A DNA stretch of 36,957 bases, from assembly GCA_003246455.1 (NCBI GenBank), contig QKAF01000122.1, positions 1 through 36,957 on the forward strand, given 5' to 3'. The notes below the pieces were generated by a model. It did no database searches and was not told the DNA's origin. It was given only the letters and a program-made list of their open reading frames with translations. The translations under genes were made by a program, and so were the position numbers. Each line of letters begins with the position of its first letter. Positions within the stretch are counted from its first letter, which is position 1. This document shows positions 25,292 through 33,541 of this stretch, piece after piece. The stretch is from Bacteroidota bacterium. Lineage in GTDB: Bacteria; Bacteroidota; Ignavibacteria; SZUA-365.

Positions 25292-25854
25292 AAACTATTG
25301 TCGCAATGCTGGTGACACTCAGCCTCATCGGCGTCGTTTCCGGCGGCGGACTCGCCATGCTCAGCAGCTGGGCCGATCCGCTGATCGCCGCGAATAAAAA
25401 GGCCGATACCGAACGCGCAATCTTTCTCGTGCAGCCCAGCGCAAAAAGCTATGAGAAGGTCGAGAAGGTCGCGTTCGAGCTCTACCGCGTCTTTGATGAA
25501 ACGAAAAATCCGCTCGGTTACGCGCTCCCGTGGGAGGGCAACGGCTTCCAGGGCAAGGTCCGCATGATGGTGGGCGTCAGCGCCGACCTCAACACCATCA
25601 CCGCCATCGAGGTTCTCGACCAGGTCGAAACGCCCGGTCTCGGAACCAAGGTCACGGAGGAACCCTTCCGCAAGCAGTTCCAGGGCCTGGTGGCCGTGCC
25701 CCAGGTGGACTGGGTCAAGGGCGTGCCGCCGACCAAGGAAAATGAAATCCAGACCATCACGGGCGCCACGATCTCCTCGAAGGCCATCGTCGGCATCGTC
25801 AACGACGGTCTGGCGCATCTGCGCAAGGACATGGCGCAGGGAGGTGCACAGTGA
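25288..25854 (+). CDS. rnfG: Rnf complex subunit G (covalent FMN-binding subunit)
   Basis: A 188-residue protein with one N-terminal membrane anchor (IVAMLVTLSLIGVVSGGGLAML) and a periplasmic-side FMN-binding domain. The flavinylation motif is 'TITGATISS' (Thr161), the target of ApbE, whose gene lies downstream in the same operon. Other family segments are 'GFQGKVRMMVGV', 'VLDQVETPGLG' and 'IVGIVNDGL'. The ATG at 25288 overlaps the rnfD stop by 4 bases and the 3' end overlaps the rnfE start (GTGA), so translation is coupled on both sides. Confidence 0.95.
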   Translation: MKTIVAMLVTLSLIGVVSGGGLAMLSSWADPLIAANKKADTERAIFLVQPSAKSYEKVEKVAFELYRVFDETKNPLGYALPWEGNGFQGKVRMMVGVSADLNTITAIEVLDQVETPGLGTKVTEEPFRKQFQGLVAVPQVDWVKGVPPTKENEIQTITGATISSKAIVGIVNDGLAHLRKDMAQGGAQ

Positions 25855-26531
25855 AAAAACAGGTTTCCCTTTCAAAAGAATACGCCAAAGGCCTGTGGGA
25901 TCAGAACCCCGTCTTCAAGCAGGTGCTCGGTATGTGTCCGACGCTTGCCGTGACGGTTTCGGCGATGAACGGCATCGCGATGGCGCTGGCCACGACGTTC
26001 GTGCTCGTGTTCTCCAGCTTCATCATTTCGCTCATCCGCAAGCTGATTCCCTCGCAGGTCCGCATCGCATCCTACATCGTGATCATCGCGACATTCGTGA
26101 CCATCGTCGACCTGGTGATGCGCGCGCAATTCCCGGACCTGAGCAAGGCGCTCGGTCCGTACATCCCCCTCATCGTCGTCAACTGCGTGATCCTCGGACG
26201 GCAGGAGGCGTTCGCCGCGAAAAACAACCCGCTGCGTTCGGTTCTCGACGCCCTCGGCATGGGGACGGGCTTCATGCTCGCGCTCGCGTCGCTCGGCGGC
26301 ATCCGTGAGATCATCGGCTCCCGCACGCTCCTGGGCATGCAGGTGCTGCCCGACGCGTTCGAGCCGTGGCTGGTCATGATTCTGCCCGCGGGTGCGTTTC
26401 TCACGCTGGGACTGATGATGGGATTTCTCAACAGCCTCGTCGAGCGCCGCAAGCGCCGCGATGAAGCAGCCGTACTCGCACAGCACATGCGGACGCCCGC
26501 GGCCGCGATGCTTGAAGGACAGGAGGGTTGA
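25851..26531 (+). CDS. rnfE: Rnf complex subunit E (membrane subunit)
   Basis: A 226-residue integral membrane protein of the RnfE/NqrD family with six predicted helices. The family core is 'NPVFKQVLGMCPTLAVT' near the N-terminus, 'LGPYIPLIVVNCVILGRQEAFA' and 'DALGMGTGFMLALASLGGIRE'. The two short Cys-containing segments (MCPTLAV and VNCVILG) are the half-membrane motifs that, with the matching pair in RnfA, hold an intramembrane iron-sulfur cluster. The start is a GTG at 25851 that overlaps the rnfG stop; GAGGTG is upstream. Confidence 0.94.
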   Translation: MKKQVSLSKEYAKGLWDQNPVFKQVLGMCPTLAVTVSAMNGIAMALATTFVLVFSSFIISLIRKLIPSQVRIASYIVIIATFVTIVDLVMRAQFPDLSKALGPYIPLIVVNCVILGRQEAFAAKNNPLRSVLDALGMGTGFMLALASLGGIREIIGSRTLLGMQVLPDAFEPWLVMILPAGAFLTLGLMMGFLNSLVERRKRRDEAAVLAQHMRTPAAAMLEGQEG

Positions 26532-26533
26532 CC

Positions 26534-27112
26534 ATGGAACTGATTCTCATTTTTCTCTCCGCCGCGCTGGTCAACAACTTCGTCCTGGCGTACTTCCTCG
26601 GCATCTGCCCGTTCATCGGCGTGTCCAACAAATTGTCGTCCGCCTTCCCGATGGGACTGGCGACGACCTTCGTCATGGTGCTGACGGCAATTGTGACCTG
26701 GCTTATTTACCATCTCATTCTTGTTCCGTATCATGTAGAATACCTCGAGTACGTTTCGTTCATTCTCGTGGTGGCCGCACTGGTGCAGTTCGTTGAAATG
26801 GTCATCAAGAAAGTCAGCCAGCCGCTCTATCGGGCCCTGGGGATTTTCCTTCCGCTGATCACCACCAACTGCGCCATTCTCGGACTCGCGCTGTTCATCG
26901 TGCTCAAGGATTACAGCTTTGTCGAAAGCCTGTTTTTCGGCGTGGGTGCGGGCACCGGCTTCACCCTGGCGATCAGCATCATGGCAGGCATCCGAGAGGA
27001 ACTCGATCTGGCGGACATTCCCAAATCGTTCCGCGGCGCGCCGATCACGCTCATCGTGGCGGGATTGCTAGCGCTCGCGTTCATGGGCTTCGCCGGCATG
27101 ATCACGGTGTAA
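26534..27112 (+). CDS. rnfA: Rnf complex subunit A (membrane subunit)
   Basis: A 192-residue integral membrane protein paired with RnfE. It carries the matching motifs 'VNNFVLAYFLGICPFIGVS' and 'PLITTNCAILGLALF', each with one Cys of the shared intramembrane cluster, and 'GVGAGTGFTLAISIMAGIREEL'. I start it at the ATG at 26534, which has AGGAGGG (26521-26527) six bases upstream; a TTG two codons earlier is in frame but less likely. The gene follows rnfE by two bases. Confidence 0.94.
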   Translation: MELILIFLSAALVNNFVLAYFLGICPFIGVSNKLSSAFPMGLATTFVMVLTAIVTWLIYHLILVPYHVEYLEYVSFILVVAALVQFVEMVIKKVSQPLYRALGIFLPLITTNCAILGLALFIVLKDYSFVESLFFGVGAGTGFTLAISIMAGIREELDLADIPKSFRGAPITLIVAGLLALAFMGFAGMITV

Positions 27113-27150
27113 TGAAGATGAAAAAAACAGTTATAGACAGGAGCATACAC

Positions 27151-27897
27151 ATGATTTCACGTCGTTCGTTTCTGAAACTGTCCGGCCTGGCGGTGGCCGC
27201 CGCCGGAGCCGGCTTCGGAACCGGAAGCATGCTGAGCCGCGGGGAAACGCGCCGCTTCGCCATGCACGGCTTTGTCCCTGACGACGATCGGGCAGTGAAC
27301 GATCTTCTCCGCCTGTTCGCGGCGGAACTTCCCTCGGGCGCGTCTGACCCGGTCATCACCGCGGATGCGCGCTGGAACAGCGTCGTGCGTGCGGCGCTTC
27401 GGCCTTCCACGCGCAGCGCCGGCGCACTGCAGGGCAGCGGCCGGGTGCACGTCCGCCTCGTCCGTCTCGGGAATACCCTCCCCGGTGACGTCCTTGTCTC
27501 CGACGACCGGAAGCGCATCTACAATCCGGAAGGCGATTTCAGCATGGCACTGCACGCATTGCGCTCGCGTCTGAAAGCGGGCGACGCGCGGTACATGATC
27601 AGCGCCGAGTACGTCGATGAAGCGCCGCTGGCCTCGATCTTTGCCGTGAACCGTGTCGTCGTCGTTGAAAACGACCGCGGAATCGTCGACCGGATAGCAC
27701 TCGATGGACGCAGCACCCGCCTCAATGTGCACGGGCCGCAGGGAAAGACCGGAATCACGGTTACCGCCGCGGGAGTGCATGTCCACAGCGCGAGCTGTCG
27801 TCACGCGTTGTGCCGCGGTGCGGGAATCGCCTCCCGTCCGGGCGATGTCATCGCATGCGCTCCCAACCGGGTGCTGCTGCGCGTGGAGAACGCCTGA
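27151..27897 (+). CDS. Tat-exported protein with NusG-II-like C-terminal domain, inside the rnf operon
   Basis: A 248-residue protein. AGGAG upstream of the ATG at 27151 and the Tat signal right after it fix the start. The signal is 'SRRSFLKLSG' (residues 3-12), an exact match to the twin-arginine consensus, followed by 'LAVAAAGAGFG'. Residues 31-160 are a region I do not recognise. Residues about 167-246 look like the NusG domain II found in small proteins beside Rnf-like operons in Firmicutes: 'VVVVENDRGIVDRIAL', 'GKTGITVTAAGVHV', a Cys pair in 'SASCRHALC' (Cys216, Cys221) and 'GDVIACAPNRVLLRV' (Cys236). Tat export suggests the protein folds, perhaps with a cofactor or metal, before leaving the cytoplasm. 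It may help assemble or regulate the outer-face parts of Rnf. The domain call is moderately sure; the role is unknown. Confidence 0.65.
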   Translation: MISRRSFLKLSGLAVAAAGAGFGTGSMLSRGETRRFAMHGFVPDDDRAVNDLLRLFAAELPSGASDPVITADARWNSVVRAALRPSTRSAGALQGSGRVHVRLVRLGNTLPGDVLVSDDRKRIYNPEGDFSMALHALRSRLKAGDARYMISAEYVDEAPLASIFAVNRVVVVENDRGIVDRIALDGRSTRLNVHGPQGKTGITVTAAGVHVHSASCRHALCRGAGIASRPGDVIACAPNRVLLRVENA

Positions 27898-27910
27898 GGC
27901 GCGACCTGCC

Positions 27911-28909
27911 ATGACTCGCCGTTCACCTGTTGCCATTACGATGTTCGTCCTCGCCCTCTTCAGCGTCGGCTTCTACCTGGCGCTGCAGTTTGCGAAAAAG
28001 GAGGAGGACACGGTCACGCGTACCCAGATCGCCCTGGGAACGCTGATCGAGGTGCAGGTGCGCGGACTCGAACGTGCCGATGCGGACGCCGCCATAAACG
28101 CGGCGTTCGCGGAGGTTCGGCGGGTGGATACGCTCTTCTCGACCTACAAGCCGGAGAGTCCCGTCTGGAAGCTGAACCACGGTGACGACACGCTTGTCGT
28201 ACTGCCGTCCGAGGTGTACGCGCTTCTGCTCTGGTGCGATACACTGTGGCAGCGGAGCGGCGGGGCATTCGACGTCGCCGTGCAGCCCCTGATCGAGGCG
28301 TGGGGTTTCGACGGAGAACACCCGGCTGTTCCTTCCGCTGATCGGCTCGCATCCGCGCTCGCACTGAGCGGGTGGCGGCATATCGTGCTCGCGGGCGACG
28401 GCCGCGTCCGGAAATCCCGCGGAGCGGGAGTGAACTTCGGCGCCATCGCCAAGGGCTATGCCGTGGATCGCGCCGTCGCCGTTCTTCGCGAACGCGGTGT
28501 CACCGAAGCCCTCGTGAATGCCGGCGGAGAAATCCGTGCGACGGGTGGAAGCTGGCAGGTGGGAATTCAGCATCCCCGGTCGGCGTCGGAACTGCTGGCG
28601 GTCATCGATCCGCAGGGGCGCTCCGTGGCGACGTCCGGCGATTACGAGCAGTTCTTCGAAGCGGACGGCAAGCGGTACCATCACATTTTTCATCCCGCGA
28701 CCGGCATGCCTGCCGCCGGCTGTCAGAGTGTCTCGGTCATCGCCGACGATGACATGGCCGCCGACGCGCTGGCCACGGCCGTCTTTGTCCTTGGACCCGA
28801 TGCCGGGTTGGAATTTTTACAGCAATATCCTGATATTGAAGCACTTATCGTCGACAGTCTGGGAGTGGCGCACAGCACGCCCGGCTTCGAACGATACCGA
28901 ACGAGGTAA
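27911..28909 (+). CDS. apbE: FAD:protein FMN transferase
   Basis: A 332-residue ApbE-family enzyme that uses FAD to attach FMN to threonines in proteins, here most likely RnfD and RnfG. The N-terminus is a signal anchor (PVAITMFVLALFSVGFYLAL) without a good lipobox, so the enzyme would sit on the outer face of the inner membrane, where its targets are. Family motifs are 'LFSTYKPESPVWKLN', 'GGAFDVAVQPLIEAWGF', 'VNFGAIAKGYAVD', 'ALVNAGGEIRATG', 'HHIFHPATG' and 'ADALATAVFVLG'. I more often recall Asp-Pro than His-Pro in the 'HIxxPxTG' motif. The start at 27911 is 13 bases after the preceding stop. Confidence 0.93.
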   Translation: MTRRSPVAITMFVLALFSVGFYLALQFAKKEEDTVTRTQIALGTLIEVQVRGLERADADAAINAAFAEVRRVDTLFSTYKPESPVWKLNHGDDTLVVLPSEVYALLLWCDTLWQRSGGAFDVAVQPLIEAWGFDGEHPAVPSADRLASALALSGWRHIVLAGDGRVRKSRGAGVNFGAIAKGYAVDRAVAVLRERGVTEALVNAGGEIRATGGSWQVGIQHPRSASELLAVIDPQGRSVATSGDYEQFFEADGKRYHHIFHPATGMPAAGCQSVSVIADDDMAADALATAVFVLGPDAGLEFLQQYPDIEALIVDSLGVAHSTPGFERYRTR

Positions 28910-28915
28910 GGAATC

Positions 28916-29782
28916 ATGGATCTGAATATTCTGATTGCGATCGCCACTATGGGTGGCCTTGGTTTTATCTTCGCCGGCGCGCTCGCGATCGCCGACAAGA
29001 AACTCCGCGTGGAGGAGAATCCGCTCATCGGCCAGGTGAACGACGTGCTGCCCGGCGCCAATTGCGGCGCGTGCGGGAAAGCGGGCTGCTATGATTTCGC
29101 GGTCAATGTCGTCGAGGGCACCATGGCGCCGAACGGCTGCCCCGTCGGCGGTCAGGAAGTGGCCAACGACGTCGCCGCGCTGCTCGGAATCGAGGCGGGC
29201 GAGGCGGTGAAAATCGTCGCGCGCGTGCTCTGCCGTGGCGGCAACATCGAAGCCGCCCGGAAACTGGTCGAGTATCGCGGACCGCAGAGCTGCGCGACGA
29301 TGGACCTGGTGAGCGGGGGATCAAAGCAGTGCCAGTACGGGTGCATGGGCGGCGGCGACTGTGTCGACGTCTGCACATTCAACGCGATTCACCTGAACGA
29401 AAACGGCCTCCCGGTTGTGATCGACGAACTCTGCACCGGTTGCGGCATGTGCGTGAAAGCCTGTCCGCGAAGCATCATCGAACTCCATCCCGCCGACCGT
29501 GAAGTCTTCGTTTTCTGCAAGAGCCACGACGATCCGAAAACCTCGAAGGACGTCTGCGAGGTCGCCTGCAGCGGCTGCGGCATCTGCGCCCGCAAATCCG
29601 ACGGCGGCGTCATCATCGAAAACGGTCTCGCCGTCATCCAGTGGGACAATTTCGATCCCGACAAGATTCCCTTCGACAAGTGCAAGTCCAGCGCCATCTG
29701 TTTCCTGCGCGACGGATTTGCAGAACACCAGGCGGAAGTCGCCGCGGCAGCGGCGGAAATGTCTCCGGAACAGAGCAACTGA
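28916..29782 (+). CDS. rnfB: Rnf complex subunit B (electron-input ferredoxin subunit)
   Basis: A 288-residue iron-sulfur subunit with an N-terminal membrane anchor (ILIAIATMGGLGFIFAGAL). The Fe-S domain motif follows: 'GANCGACGKAGCYDFA...GCPVGG'. Then come two ferredoxin-type clusters ('CQYGCMGGGDCVDVC' and 'CTGCGMCVKACP') and a further Cys-rich C-terminal part ('CEVACSGCGIC', 'DKCKSS') as in the long RnfB of anaerobes. It receives electrons from reduced ferredoxin, or passes them to it in the reverse direction. AAGGA precedes the ATG. Here rnfB is the last of the core genes, separated from rnfA by the Tat/NusG-II gene and apbE. Confidence 0.95.
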   Translation: MDLNILIAIATMGGLGFIFAGALAIADKKLRVEENPLIGQVNDVLPGANCGACGKAGCYDFAVNVVEGTMAPNGCPVGGQEVANDVAALLGIEAGEAVKIVARVLCRGGNIEAARKLVEYRGPQSCATMDLVSGGSKQCQYGCMGGGDCVDVCTFNAIHLNENGLPVVIDELCTGCGMCVKACPRSIIELHPADREVFVFCKSHDDPKTSKDVCEVACSGCGICARKSDGGVIIENGLAVIQWDNFDPDKIPFDKCKSSAICFLRDGFAEHQAEVAAAAAEMSPEQSN

Positions 29783-29797
29783 CGGAAAGGAAACCGC

Positions 29798-30241
29798 ATG
29801 CGCGGTGAGGATATTTACGAAGAAGGGATCGTCGTTTCCGCGGAAGGCGGCCGCGCCACCGTGGCCGTCGCGATGGGCGACGCGTGCGAGGAGTGCACGG
29901 CGAAAGTGTTCTGCAGCGCCGGGGAGAAGAAGGAAAACACGGTCGAAGCCCGTGATACGCTGGGGGTGCACCCCGGCGATCATGTCCGGATCGTGGTGCA
30001 CGGCGAGGACATGTTCAAGGCGGCGTTCCTCCTGTACGGCATTCCGCTGCTTCTTCTGCTCGCGGGCATTCTCGTCGGGACCTACGTGTTCGATCCCGGA
30101 ATGATGCCGACGGAACTGTGGTCATTCATCCTCGGCATAGGACTGGCCGGCATCTACTACCTGCTCTTCTTTCTGAACGGGGCGGATGCCCGGGGCGCGG
30201 GGATGATGCCGGATATCATTCTCGTTCAGGGGAGGGATTAA
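29798..30241 (+). CDS. rseC: SoxR-reducing/RseC-family membrane protein
   Basis: A 147-residue RseC-like protein. The N-terminal cytosolic domain starts 'EEGIVVSAEGGRATVAV' and holds three cysteines (Cys30, Cys33, Cys39 in 'ACEECTAKVFC') that could bind a cluster or metal. 'LGVHPGDHVRIVV' leads into two membrane helices (about residues 74-97 and 107-127). RseC proteins accompany Rnf/Rsx systems; in Escherichia coli RseC helps the Rsx complex keep SoxR reduced. AAGGAAA precedes the start at 29798, which is 15 bases after the rnfB stop. It fits an accessory Rnf factor; the precise role here is inferred. Confidence 0.82.
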   Translation: MRGEDIYEEGIVVSAEGGRATVAVAMGDACEECTAKVFCSAGEKKENTVEARDTLGVHPGDHVRIVVHGEDMFKAAFLLYGIPLLLLLAGILVGTYVFDPGMMPTELWSFILGIGLAGIYYLLFFLNGADARGAGMMPDIILVQGRD

Positions 30242-30553
30242 ATGGACAGCGCCCCGATTCCCAACCGTCCCCTTACCCGCGACGAATTGCTCGACGTTTT
30301 GCGCAGCAGCTTCGTGTTCCCCGGGGAATTCCCGATTACCGTGATCGCACGCAGCGACAGCAGCTTCTATGCCATACTGCATTCGGCGCTCGAAGAGCTG
30401 CAGGGAGAATCGACGTTCACCATCCAGGAACGTCCCTCGTCGAAAAACAACTTCACCTCGTACCGCGTCGAAATCTACGTCGAATCGGCGGAAACGGCAC
30501 TCTTTCGCAAGGAAGCGATTGGCAGGCTCAGCGGTGTGCTGATGATGCTGTGA
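30242..30553 (+). CDS. DUF493 (YbeD-like) family protein
   Basis: A 103-residue soluble protein that fits the DUF493/YbeD fold: '[17 protein letters not shown]' (first strand and helix), a short loop, '[18 protein letters not shown]' (the family's S..g.Y.s..v.v segment) and a C-terminal '[10 protein letters not shown]' (the usual 'pgV...L'). YbeD is a small ferredoxin-like domain related to amino-acid-binding regulatory domains; its function is poorly known. The ATG follows the rseC stop with no gap, and AGGG lies just upstream, so it is the probable last gene of the rnf transcript. Assignment is by motif pattern and is moderately sure. Confidence 0.6.
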   Translation: MDSAPIPNRPLTRDELLDVLRSSFVFPGEFPITVIARSDSSFYAILHSALEELQGESTFTIQERPSSKNNFTSYRVEIYVESAETALFRKEAIGRLSGVLMML

Positions 30554-30605
30554 TCCTTCCGGTTTTCTTGCAACCCCTTCACTTTATTCCGTATTTTTCT
30601 CTGTT

Positions 30606-30917
30606 ATGCTGAGTATGCATGCGATATATTCGGGCGCGCCGCTGCAGTCGCCGGACATCGAAACCCACGCCACCGACGGCACGGCGACCGATGTTCCGTC
30701 GAAGGTGATTCTCTTCAACGACGAGGTGCACACATTTGAAGAGGTCATCACGCAGCTGCAGAAGGCCATTCGCTGCTCCCGCGACAGGGGAGAAGCCCTC
30801 GCCTGGGAAGTGCACACCCGGGGACGCGCCTGTGTCTACACCGGAGAGATGGACGAATGTCTCCGGGTGAGCGGCATCCTGGAAGAAATCGCGCTTCGTA
30901 CGCAGATCGAAATGTAG
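30606..30917 (+). CDS. clpS: ATP-dependent Clp protease adaptor ClpS
   Basis: A 103-residue ClpS. The adaptor delivers N-degron substrates to the ClpA/ClpC unfoldase. Conserved segments are '[21 protein letters not shown]' (with the Asn-Asp-Glu of the N-degron pocket), '[17 protein letters not shown]' (HxxGRA-type segment) and '[12 protein letters not shown]'. The first 30 residues are a flexible extension, as usual. Which of the Met codons at 30606 or 30615 is used is uncertain, since no clear ribosome-binding site is visible. No clp protease subunit gene lies nearby. alaS starts 29 bases later. Confidence 0.88.
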   Translation: MLSMHAIYSGAPLQSPDIETHATDGTATDVPSKVILFNDEVHTFEEVITQLQKAIRCSRDRGEALAWEVHTRGRACVYTGEMDECLRVSGILEEIALRTQIEM

Positions 30918-30946
30918 TTCCACCATCTTGTAACAGAAACCTCCCT

Positions 30947-33541
30947 ATGAATTCAGCTGATATCCGCCAGAGCTTCCTCGATTTTTTCCGTGAAAAAGAG
31001 CATCGCATCGTCGACAGCGCGCCGGTCGTGCCGCATGACGATCCGACCCTCCTGTTCACCAACGCGGGCATGAACCAGTTCAAGGACGTCTTCCTCGATC
31101 TCGGAACCCGGGAGTATACGCGCGCCGCGGACACGCAGAAATGCATCCGTGTCTCGGGAAAGCACAACGACCTGGAAGAAGTCGGACGGGATACCTATCA
31201 CCATACCTTCTTCGAGATGCTCGGCAACTGGAGTTTCGGCGATTACTACAAGCGCGAGGCGATCAGCTGGGCATGGGAGCTGCTCACCGAGGTCTGGAAA
31301 CTGCCGAAAGACCGTCTGCACGCCACGGTCTTCGAAGATGACGACGAGGCGTTCGCGCTCTGGACAGAACTGACCGATATCGCCCCGGCGCATGTGCACC
31401 GCTTCGGCGCAAAGGACAATTTCTGGGAAATGGGCGAGACGGGTCCCTGCGGTCCCTGCTCCGAAATCCACATCGACATGACGGAAAACGGAGACGGCGC
31501 AGCGCTGGTGAACGCCGGGGTGCCCGAGGTCATGGAAATCTGGAACCTCGTTTTCATCCAGTATAACCGGGATGAAAACGGGGTGCTGCATGATCTGCCG
31601 AAAAAGCACATTGATACGGGTATGGGCTTCGAACGGATCTGCGCCGTTCTTCAGGGGAAAAAATCGAACTACGATACCGACGTGTTCATGCCGGTCATCC
31701 GCCGCATCGCGGAAATCACGGGTACGCCATACGAAGGCGAACAGGAGATGGTGTCGATGCGCGTGATCGCCGATCACGTACGGATGCTGACGTTCTCGAT
31801 CGCCGACGGCGCGATCCCCGGTTCGGAAGGACGCGGGTATGTGCTGCGCCGTATCCTGCGCCGGGCCGCGCGTTTCGGACGCAACCTGGGCATGCGCGAT
31901 CCGTTCCTCTGGAAGGTCGTCGAAACCCTCTGCGCGACGATGGGGGAGGCATTTCCCGAGATCGTCGAGAATCGCCACGTGGTCGAAAAGGTCATCCGCG
32001 CGGAAGAGGAAAGCTTCAATGCCACTCTCGACCGCGGACTGGAGATTTTCGAAGAGATCGTCGCGAACACGAAAGCGTCGGGTGTCGACATCATCGACGG
32101 CGCGGATGTCTTCAAGCTCTACGATACCTTCGGATTTCCGCTCGACCTGACCAACCTCCTCGCCGAGGAAAACGGACTGCGCATCGACGGAGGGCGCTTC
32201 GATGAACTGCTTGCAGAGCAGAAGGAGCGCTCGCGCGCGGTGACGAAGAAGAACATCGTGTTCCCGACAGCGGGGGGCTCCGGCGCGATCCAGCTGGATC
32301 TGCTCGACGGCGCCGCGCCGGCGAGTGAATTCACCGGGTATGAAGGGTTCACCGCAGAGGCGACCGTCACCGGACTGAAGGAAATCGGGGACCAGCTGTT
32401 CATCCTGCTCGATCGCACGCCCTTCTACGCCGAATCGGGCGGCCAGGTCAGCGACCAGGGAACACTCGTATGGAATGGCGTGCCTGCGACGGTGGACGGA
32501 CTGATCAAGGCCGACGGCGGTATCATTCACGCCGTGCATGCCACGGATGCCTTCCGGCCGCAGCTCGGCGACAGCGTCATCGCGGAGGTGGACGTGCGAA
32601 CGCGCCGCGACACGATGCGCAACCATACGGCCACACACCTCCTGCACGCGGCGCTGCGGACCGTTCTCGGAACACATGTCCAGCAGGCCGGTTCGCTCGT
32701 CGATCCGGATCATCTTCGTTTCGATTTCTCGCATTACGAGAAAGTGAATGACGAGCAGATTACGGCGATCGAAGCGCTGGTGAACGAAAAAATTCTCGAG
32801 GGCATCCCCGTGCAGCAGCATCGCGCCATTCCCTTCGACGATGCCAAGACCATGGGGGCGCTCATGTTTTTCGGCGACAAGTACGGCGATACGGTCAACG
32901 TGCTTCAGGTCTCGGATTTCTCCATGGAATTCTGCGGCGGAACGCATGTTCGCAATACCGCCGAAATCGGTCTGCTGAAGATCACCTCCGAAGCTTCTGT
33001 GGCGAGCGGCACCCGCCGCATCGAAGCAGTGACCGGTCGCGGAGTCGCACGGTATATCGAGGACATGCACGAACAGCTGGCGGAACGCCGCCGCCACGAA
33101 TCGGCGCTGCATGAGGAGATCAAGCGTCTCGAGAAGGAAGTATCGAAGCTATCGGTCGAGCAGGGCGCGTCGCAGATCGACAGCATCCTGGCGGGCGCCG
33201 AGGAGTGGAACGGAAGCCATATCGCCGTCGCGCGCATGCAGGCTGGCGATGCCGACCAGCTCAAGGGCATCGGCGATGTCCTGCGCGAAAAACTGAAGTC
33301 CGGCGTCGGCCTTCTCGCCGACGTGGTCGACGGGAAAGTGCTGCTGGTATGCGTCGTCACTGACGACCTCGTCGCAAAGGGAATCAAGGCGGGCACGATC
33401 GTCGGAACCATCGCAAAGAAACTCGGCGGCGGCGGCGGCGGACGTCCGCATATGGCCACCGCCGGTGCAAAGGATACGGAATCACTCGATGCCGTACTCG
33501 CGGAAGCGCCGGCAATCATCCGGGAGACAGCCGCATCGTGA
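30947..33541 (+). CDS. alaS: Alanyl-tRNA synthetase
   Basis: An 864-residue class II synthetase that charges tRNA-Ala. The N-terminal catalytic domain begins 'MNSADIRQSFLDFFREKEH' and has 'LFTNAGMNQFKDVF', 'FFEMLGNWSFGDYYK' and 'GMGFERICAVLQGK'. The editing domain has the zinc-binding set 'NHTATHLLHAALR' (His560, His564) and 'CGGTHV' (Cys663). The C-terminal DHHA1/C-Ala part ends with 'KKLGGGGGGRPHMATAGAKD'. The ATG at 30947 gives the standard start; longer readings would run into clpS. The last base of the penultimate codon and the stop overlap the GTG start of the next gene. Confidence 0.97.
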   Translation: MNSADIRQSFLDFFREKEHRIVDSAPVVPHDDPTLLFTNAGMNQFKDVFLDLGTREYTRAADTQKCIRVSGKHNDLEEVGRDTYHHTFFEMLGNWSFGDYYKREAISWAWELLTEVWKLPKDRLHATVFEDDDEAFALWTELTDIAPAHVHRFGAKDNFWEMGETGPCGPCSEIHIDMTENGDGAALVNAGVPEVMEIWNLVFIQYNRDENGVLHDLPKKHIDTGMGFERICAVLQGKKSNYDTDVFMPVIRRIAEITGTPYEGEQEMVSMRVIADHVRMLTFSIADGAIPGSEGRGYVLRRILRRAARFGRNLGMRDPFLWKVVETLCATMGEAFPEIVENRHVVEKVIRAEEESFNATLDRGLEIFEEIVANTKASGVDIIDGADVFKLYDTFGFPLDLTNLLAEENGLRIDGGRFDELLAEQKERSRAVTKKNIVFPTAGGSGAIQLDLLDGAAPASEFTGYEGFTAEATVTGLKEIGDQLFILLDRTPFYAESGGQVSDQGTLVWNGVPATVDGLIKADGGIIHAVHATDAFRPQLGDSVIAEVDVRTRRDTMRNHTATHLLHAALRTVLGTHVQQAGSLVDPDHLRFDFSHYEKVNDEQITAIEALVNEKILEGIPVQQHRAIPFDDAKTMGALMFFGDKYGDTVNVLQVSDFSMEFCGGTHVRNTAEIGLLKITSEASVASGTRRIEAVTGRGVARYIEDMHEQLAERRRHESALHEEIKRLEKEVSKLSVEQGASQIDSILAGAEEWNGSHIAVARMQAGDADQLKGIGDVLREKLKSGVGLLADVVDGKVLLVCVVTDDLVAKGIKAGTIVGTIAKKLGGGGGGRPHMATAGAKDTESLDAVLAEAPAIIRETAAS

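Noticed and set aside
30953-33112. 719-codon open frame antisense to alaS.
   Set aside because: alaS is certain. The antisense product has no recognisable domain and mirrors the bias of the alaS codons.
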